Positions 59,523-64,000 of a stretch of 64,000 nucleotides of DNA are shown here, piece after piece. Both the position numbers and the translations under genes were made by a program. This DNA comes from Flavobacterium aquidurense (GTDB lineage Bacteria; Bacteroidota; Bacteroidia; Flavobacteriales; Flavobacteriaceae): the NCBI GenBank assembly GCA_900107365.1, contig FNPS01000010.1, positions 156,122 through 220,121 of the forward strand, given 5' to 3'. The first letter of the stretch is position 1. The number at the start of each line of letters is the position of its first letter. Under the pieces are notes generated by a model. That model ran no database searches. It had not been told where the DNA came from and saw only the letters and a program-made list of their open reading frames with translations.

Positions 59523-62099
59523 ATGAAAATCCACTACAGCTTTCTTTGTTTTTTTACTTTCATTACCATTGGTTTTTCGCAATCCAAACAAAAAGAAAAT
59601 CTTGTTTTAGAAAATGGCGTTTCAGAGCAAATGGCTATTTTTCGTAAACAGCAAATCTCTAATGTTTCTTACGGATTGTCTTTTGAGATTCCGAATCAGA
59701 AAGACCAGGATATTAGTTCCCATTTAAATTTAGAATTGACTGTGTCCGATTTAAGTCAGCCTTTGTATTTGGATTTTAAGGAGAAATCTCAAAACATAAA
59801 ATCAATTTCAGCAAACGGAAAAAATATCGCGATTGTACACGAAAAAGGGCATATTGTTATTCCGACTTCAAGTTTGCTTTCAGGAAAAAATACGATCACC
59901 ATTTCTTTCATCGCAGGTAATTTATCTTTAAACCGAAATGACGATTTTCTATATACCTTATTAGTTCCGGATCGTGCGAGTACGTTGTTTCCGTGTTTCG
60001 ATCAGCCAAACATAAAAGCAACTTATAAACTAAGTTTGACGGTTCCAAAAGAATGGTCGGTTTTGGCAGGAGCCGATGTAAAAGAAAAGGTAGAAAAAGG
60101 CGATTTTACAGGCTATACTTTTGGAGAATCAGACAAAATGAGCACGTATTTATTCTCCTTTGTGGCTGGAAAATTCAAAAGTGCAACAGAGAAACCAGGC
60201 AATTTAGAAATGACGATGTTGTATCGCGAAAACAATCCGGAGAAGCTAAAATTCAGTACCGATACCATTTTTAAATTACACCAACAATCCTTAGAATTCT
60301 TAGAAAAATATACCAACTATAAATTCCCTTTTCAGAAGCTGGATTTTGCTTCGATTCCGGTTTTTCAGTATGGCGGAATGGAACATGTGGGTGCTATTCA
60401 GTACAGGGAATCGACTTTGTTTTTAGATCTTAGTGCTACAGACAGCGAGAAACTAGACCGTGCAAAACTTATCGCGCATGAAACTTCGCATATGTGGTTT
60501 GGTGATTTGGTGACGATGAAATGGTTTGATGATGTCTGGATGAAAGAGGTATTTGCCAATTTCATGGCAGACAAAATCATGAATCCAATTTTCCCGAAAG
60601 TGAATCATAATTTGCAGTTTTTTAGTGCACATTATAGTAACGCTTACGCGGAAGATCGTTCGTTGGGTACACATCCAATTAAACAACATTTGGCCAATCT
60701 GAAAGATGCTGGTTCGCTTTACGGTGCTATTATTTACAACAAAGCGCCGATTATGATGCGTCAGTTGGAAGCTTCGATGGGAAAAGAAGCTTTTCAAAAA
60801 GGTATCGAAAAATACATTAAAAAATACGCCAACGACAATGCTGACTGGAATAATCTGGTTGAAATTCTGGATGCTGAAACGCCGCTGGACATGCAAAAGT
60901 GGAGCAAGGTTTGGGTGAATAAATCGGGCAGGGCTATTTTTACAGATAAAATAGAATACGATAATCAAGGCCGAATCAAGAAGTTTGAAATTGAGCAAAA
61001 AGCAGAAGACAAATCAGGAAATGTCTGGCCTCAGGTTTTTCAGATTGGATTGGTTTATGCCAATGATGTGAAGGTTTTAACGGCAAATATTACAGATAAA
61101 AGCCTAGTATTAAAAGAGGCTATCGGACTTGAGAAACCGATACTGGTTGTTTACAATTATAATGGTTTTGGATACGGTGTTTTTCCGCTTGACGGGAATC
61201 ATTTAGATGCTATTTCCACTTTGAAAGATGAGGTAGCACGTGCTTCATCTTACAGTAATCTTTATGAAAATACTTTAATTGGAAACATTGCGCCGATCAA
61301 AGCTTTTGATTGTTTTTTGAAAGGAATTCAAACCGAAGAAAATGAATTGGTTTTAAGAATTGCTTCCAATAATCTGAATTCGATTTTTTGGAAATTCCTT
61401 ACAGAGCAACAGCAGCATAAAGTTCAGCCACAACTTGAAGTTATTTTATACGAAAGATTGCAAACGAATTTGACAAGTAACATCAAAAAGACGTTATTCA
61501 ATTTATTTAGTTCCATTGCGTATTCAGATTCGGCGAAAGCCAAATTATATAAGATTTGGAACAAAGAAAAAGTGATTCCGAATTTGAAATTAAACGAAGA
61601 CGATTACACCAATATCGCGATGAATCTGGCGATTTTCAAACACGAAAAAGCAGATGAAATTCTGAATAAAACAAGAACAACCATCACCAATCCCGACAAA
61701 CAAAAGCGATTTGAGTTTTTGCTTCCTTCGTTGTCGAAAGACGAATCGGTTCGTGGTGCTTTTATGGAATCCTTAAAAGACGATAAAAACAGAGAAAAAG
61801 AATCCTGGGTTTCGATTGGTTTGGCGAACATTCATCATCCGCTGCGTCAGGAAAGTGCACAAAAGTATATTCGTTTTTCATTAGATTTGACAGAAGAAAT
61901 TCAGCGCACCGGAGATATTTTCTTTCCGAAAGACTGGCTGAATAATACGATTGGGAAATATTCGTCGAAATATGCTTTTGATGAAGTGCAGCGTTTCTTA
62001 AAAGAAAACCCTAATTTTAGTCCGATATTAAAACGAAAATTATTGCAGGCGACAGACGGTTTGTACCGTGCCCAAAATATTAAAAAAGAAACCGAATGA
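59523..62099 (+). CDS. M1-family zinc aminopeptidase, exported
   Basis: Metallopeptidase of 858 residues with a signal peptide (MKIHYSFLCFFTFITIGFS). M1 motifs: substrate loop GGMEHVGAIQYRE (about 284-296), zinc site HETSH (319-323) with third ligand Glu342 (KEVFANF; HExxH-x18-E), and a catalytic Tyr probably near AGSLYGAIIYNKAP (about 397-410). The second half is helical, like other gluzincins (ERAP-C-like). Cleaves N-terminal residues from peptides, here in the periplasm or on the outer surface. Its last bases overlap the DUF58 gene by 4 (ATGA). Confidence 0.93.
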   Translation: MKIHYSFLCFFTFITIGFSQSKQKENLVLENGVSEQMAIFRKQQISNVSYGLSFEIPNQKDQDISSHLNLELTVSDLSQPLYLDFKEKSQNIKSISANGKNIAIVHEKGHIVIPTSSLLSGKNTITISFIAGNLSLNRNDDFLYTLLVPDRASTLFPCFDQPNIKATYKLSLTVPKEWSVLAGADVKEKVEKGDFTGYTFGESDKMSTYLFSFVAGKFKSATEKPGNLEMTMLYRENNPEKLKFSTDTIFKLHQQSLEFLEKYTNYKFPFQKLDFASIPVFQYGGMEHVGAIQYRESTLFLDLSATDSEKLDRAKLIAHETSHMWFGDLVTMKWFDDVWMKEVFANFMADKIMNPIFPKVNHNLQFFSAHYSNAYAEDRSLGTHPIKQHLANLKDAGSLYGAIIYNKAPIMMRQLEASMGKEAFQKGIEKYIKKYANDNADWNNLVEILDAETPLDMQKWSKVWVNKSGRAIFTDKIEYDNQGRIKKFEIEQKAEDKSGNVWPQVFQIGLVYANDVKVLTANITDKSLVLKEAIGLEKPILVVYNYNGFGYGVFPLDGNHLDAISTLKDEVARASSYSNLYENTLIGNIAPIKAFDCFLKGIQTEENELVLRIASNNLNSIFWKFLTEQQQHKVQPQLEVILYERLQTNLTSNIKKTLFNLFSSIAYSDSAKAKLYKIWNKEKVIPNLKLNEDDYTNIAMNLAIFKHEKADEILNKTRTTITNPDKQKRFEFLLPSLSKDESVRGAFMESLKDDKNREKESWVSIGLANIHHPLRQESAQKYIRFSLDLTEEIQRTGDIFFPKDWLNNTIGKYSSKYAFDEVQRFLKENPNFSPILKRKLLQATDGLYRAQNIKKETE

Positions 62100-63022
62100 A
62101 AATTGAATCGGAAATAGAGAAAGTCTCCAGTTTTCAGCATCTTGAAATGCTGGCGAATCAGGTGGTAGAAGGTTTTATATCCGGAATGCACAAGAGTCCG
62201 TTTCATGGATTTTCGGCTGAATTTGCTGAGCATAAAGTGTATAACGCAGGAGAAAGTACCAAACATATCGATTGGAAATTATTTGCCAAAACCGATCGTT
62301 TGTACACAAAACGCTACGAGGAAGAAACTAATTTACGCTGTCATCTTATTGTCGATAATTCGTCGTCGATGCATTATCCGGAATTAAAATCGAATCAGCC
62401 TTTTTATGAAAAGAAGATTGGTTTTGCGGTTTTGGCATCGGCCGTATTGATGAATATTTTAAAGAAACAACGCGACGCTGTTGGCTTAAGTGTTTTCTCA
62501 GACAGCTACGAATATTACGCTCCCGAAAAAGGAAGTGATCGTCACCATAGAATGTTGCTTAATAAATTAGAGCAATTATTAGAACAGCCCAAAATCAAAA
62601 AAAGCACGGACACGATTACATATTTACACCAAATTGCAGAAAAAATGCACCGCCGTTCGATGATTATTCTGTTTACGGATATGTTTCAGTCAGAAGACGA
62701 TGAAAAGCTTTTTAATGCCTTGCAACATTTAAAACACAACAAACATAAAGTAGTTTTGTTTCACGTCGTTGATCATGAAACGGAGCTGAAATTCGATTTT
62801 GATAACACACCAAGGAAGTTTATTGACTTAGAATCAGGTGAGGAAGTATCGATTTTTGCTGATAATGTGAAAATGGAATATGAAAAAAGGGCAGAAGCCT
62901 ACTTTAAAAACCTGGCTTTAACTTGTGCGAAGAATCAAATTAAGTACGTTCCGGTCAATGTTGGTGATAATTTTGAAAAAATCCTGACTACATATTTGGT
63001 TGAAAAACAAAACTTTGGCTAA
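62096..63022 (+). CDS. DUF58-domain protein
   Basis: Cytoplasmic protein of 308 residues with the DUF58 signature near residues 65-115: DWKLFAKTDRLYTKRYEEE and a von Willebrand A-like LIVDNSSSMHYPE (metal site D-x-S-x-S). The second half shows VWA strands (MIILFTDMFQSEDDE, KVVLFHVVDHE). In MoxR-linked operons such proteins help chaperone metal or cofactor insertion or protein assembly, but no MoxR ATPase is next to this one. Translationally coupled to the M1 aminopeptidase by a 4-base overlap. Confidence 0.88.
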   Translation: MKIESEIEKVSSFQHLEMLANQVVEGFISGMHKSPFHGFSAEFAEHKVYNAGESTKHIDWKLFAKTDRLYTKRYEEETNLRCHLIVDNSSSMHYPELKSNQPFYEKKIGFAVLASAVLMNILKKQRDAVGLSVFSDSYEYYAPEKGSDRHHRMLLNKLEQLLEQPKIKKSTDTITYLHQIAEKMHRRSMIILFTDMFQSEDDEKLFNALQHLKHNKHKVVLFHVVDHETELKFDFDNTPRKFIDLESGEEVSIFADNVKMEYEKRAEAYFKNLALTCAKNQIKYVPVNVGDNFEKILTTYLVEKQNFG

Positions 63023-63060
63023 GAATTTAAAAATATATTTAATTTTTTTTAGCAAAACAC

Positions 63061-63090
63061 TTGCAGAAATGAAATTCTGTACTATCTTTG
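63061..63090 (+). promoter_or_regulatory. Promoter of the first tRNA-Asp
   Basis: TTG (63061-63063), 19-base spacer, TATCTTTG (63083-63090), 18 bases before the tRNA. Confidence 0.9.
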
Positions 63091-63108
63091 CAACCGCAAT
63101 AACGCAGA

Positions 63109-63182
63109 GGTTTGGTAGTTCAGTTGGTTAGAATACATGCCTGTCACGCATGGGGTCGCGGGTTCGAGTCCCGTCCAGACCG
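63109..63182 (+). tRNA. tRNA-Asp (GTC)
   Basis: 74-base tRNA with acceptor stem GGTTTGG/CCAGACC (one G-T pair), D-arm, anticodon GTC at 63143-63145 in loop CTGTCAC, T-arm with GGTTCGAGTCC, discriminator G at 63182. The 3' CCA is not encoded (CAA follows). Identical to the second copy. Confidence 0.96.
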
Positions 63183-63193
63183 CAATATTGGGG

Positions 63194-63223
63194 AAAGCCT
63201 TTCTTTTAAGAAAGGCTTTTTTG
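63194..63223 (+). terminator. Terminator after the first tRNA-Asp
   Basis: AAAGCCTTTCTT and AAGAAAGGCTTT around a 2-base centre, then T-run. Confidence 0.85.
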
Positions 63224-63453
63224 CCCAAAAACGGTATCTAAGATTAGTTGTGTTGTTTGCTACGACTTTGTAACTCGTAGCTGGTTTAGTAGTTAGACCA
63301 ATGAAAAGCTTTCCACTTTTGTGGATGGCTTTTTTGATTTATAACACTTTTGATTTAACAGCAAAGAGCGCTAAGATTTACGCAAAGTCCGCAAAGTTTT
63401 TTTAAAGCTTTGCGGACTTTGCACTTCTAATGATTTATTGAATTGGATTTTTT
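63224..63453. repeat. Spacer between tRNA genes with CGCAAAG inverted repeat
   Basis: GCAAAGTCCGCAAAG (63382-63396) and its perfect complement (63408-63422), related to the nested repeat at 20073-20170. Before it, about 63280-63335 has a segment with loose similarity to the tRNA 5' part and its terminator, possibly a decayed third copy; weak evidence. No gene seen. Confidence 0.6.
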
Positions 63454-63550
63454 AAACATAGCCCGTGGTTTCAACCACGGGGATACGGATTGTGATCATG
63501 ATTGTGCCCTAATGATTGTGACCCCGTGGTTGAAACCACGGGCTATGTTT
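63454..63550. repeat. 29-bp inverted repeat of self-palindromic arms (CCCGTGGTTTCAACCACGGG)
   Basis: Arms 63454-63482 and 63522-63550 are perfect complements with a 39-base centre. Each arm is itself a hairpin (CCCGTGGTT-TC-AACCACGGG), so the element can form one long hairpin or two short ones, like a REP pair. Confidence 0.88.
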
Positions 63551-63708
63551 GACAAGAAAATGTATATTTATGTACGAAAAACCTTTGTCAAAGTTTCGGA
63601 CTTTGACAAAGGTCTGCGTATTCTATTGGAATTTGGTTTCGAAGCCTCGGGGTAAAAGATTGGAATTTAGTGAATTAAAAAAATCTCAATTTTTATTCGC
63701 AAAAACCC

Positions 63709-63738
63709 TTGCAGAATCAAAGTTCTATTGTATTTTTG
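63709..63738 (+). promoter_or_regulatory. Promoter of the second tRNA-Asp
   Basis: TTG (63709-63711), 19-base spacer, TATTTTTG (63731-63738), 19 bases before the tRNA. Confidence 0.9.
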
Positions 63739-63757
63739 CACTCACAATAACGCAGTT

Positions 63758-63831
63758 GGTTTGGTAGTTCAGTTGGTTAGAATACATGCCTGTCACGCAT
63801 GGGGTCGCGGGTTCGAGTCCCGTCCAGACCG
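63758..63831 (+). tRNA. tRNA-Asp (GTC), second copy
   Basis: Identical in all 74 bases to the copy at 63109-63182; anticodon GTC at 63792-63794. Own promoter and terminator. Confidence 0.96.
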
Positions 63832-63842
63832 CAATATTGGAA

Positions 63843-63877
63843 GAAGCCTTTCTTAACGGAAAGGCTTTTTTGTTTTT
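63843..63877 (+). terminator. Terminator after the second tRNA-Asp
   Basis: AAGCCTTT (63844-63851) pairs with AAAGGCTT (63860-63867), then a long T-run. Confidence 0.82.
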
Positions 63878-64000
63878 TGGCTTAACCGCAAAGTTAGCAA
63901 AGTTTTAATGGATCAAGACGTAAATCTGAGGAGCAGCAAAAATTAAGCATAAATATTAGTTAGCCTAAAAAGGAAGTATTCTATATTTCTAACACCTCTG

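Noticed and set aside
63440..63660. 70-codon frame between the tRNA genes
   Set aside because: It is read through the palindromic repeat and has no family features.

Overview
The window is a 64 kb piece of a low-GC Bacteroidetes chromosome, almost certainly from the genus Flavobacterium. The evidence is the gene content (MurF-Alr fusion, DnaE with an N-terminal proofreading exonuclease, S16 with a long tail, TonB receptor with a carboxypeptidase-like N-domain), promoters of the Bacteroidetes type (TTG-N19-TAnnTTTG, clearest at leuC, asd and two tRNA-Asp genes), and very abundant short intergenic inverted repeats. No transposase, integrase, phage gene or CRISPR array was found.

Layout. 0-3.3 kb: tail of an HlyD-type adaptor, trmN6, rimM-rpsP, a lipoprotein and an RRM RNA-binding protein. 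3.5-9.6 kb: leucine operon on the minus strand (leuC, leuD, a SAM methyltransferase, leuA-type synthase, leuB). 10-20 kb: dnaE, two outer-membrane barrel proteins, a Gfo/Idh/MocA oxidoreductase, prolyl oligopeptidase. 20-25.3 kb: TonB receptor with a His/Cys-rich exported protein, a beta-barrel protein, a PAP2-like membrane protein, and a tandem repeat array. 25.3-32.3 kb: murF-alr, mscL, asd, ferredoxin, and an nfu/mrp Fe-S pair. 32.5-40.3 kb: a MacB-like efflux operon (adaptor, ATPase, a 23-codon membrane micro-ORF, permease) facing an NtrC-type regulator and its histidine kinase; a sigma-54 promoter and regulator-like half-sites lie between them. 40.6-47.4 kb: alkyltransferase-like protein, LysE exporter, trmB, amt, a SnoaL-like protein, a lipoprotein with a triplicated His/Cys motif, and hpf, separated by repeat-rich spacers. 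47.5-51.9 kb: a three-gene cassette (NUDIX hydrolase, PLD-SF2 helicase-DUF3427 protein, small zinc-ribbon protein) bounded by inverted copies of a dispersed repeat; this is the best candidate for a defence-type system. 51.9-63 kb: AsmA-like protein, trxA, a TPR histidine kinase/LytTR pair with adjacent direct repeats, two lipoproteins, an M1 aminopeptidase and a DUF58 protein. 63-64 kb: two identical tRNA-Asp genes, each with its own promoter and terminator.

Most unusual points: (1) the NUDIX/PLD-helicase/zinc-ribbon cassette; (2) the sigma-54 control region that links the NtrC-type regulator to the efflux operon, with a hidden micro-ORF in that operon; (3) a LytTR-like direct repeat with 20-bp period beside the LytTR gene; (4) repeat elements that abut genes so tightly that they supply the stop codon, and in one case the last seven residues, of several proteins; (5) a repeat predicted to fold as a three-way junction, and tandem arrays with 155-, 182- and 59-bp units.

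All product names come from reading motifs in the translated sequence and from general family knowledge; no database search was run.
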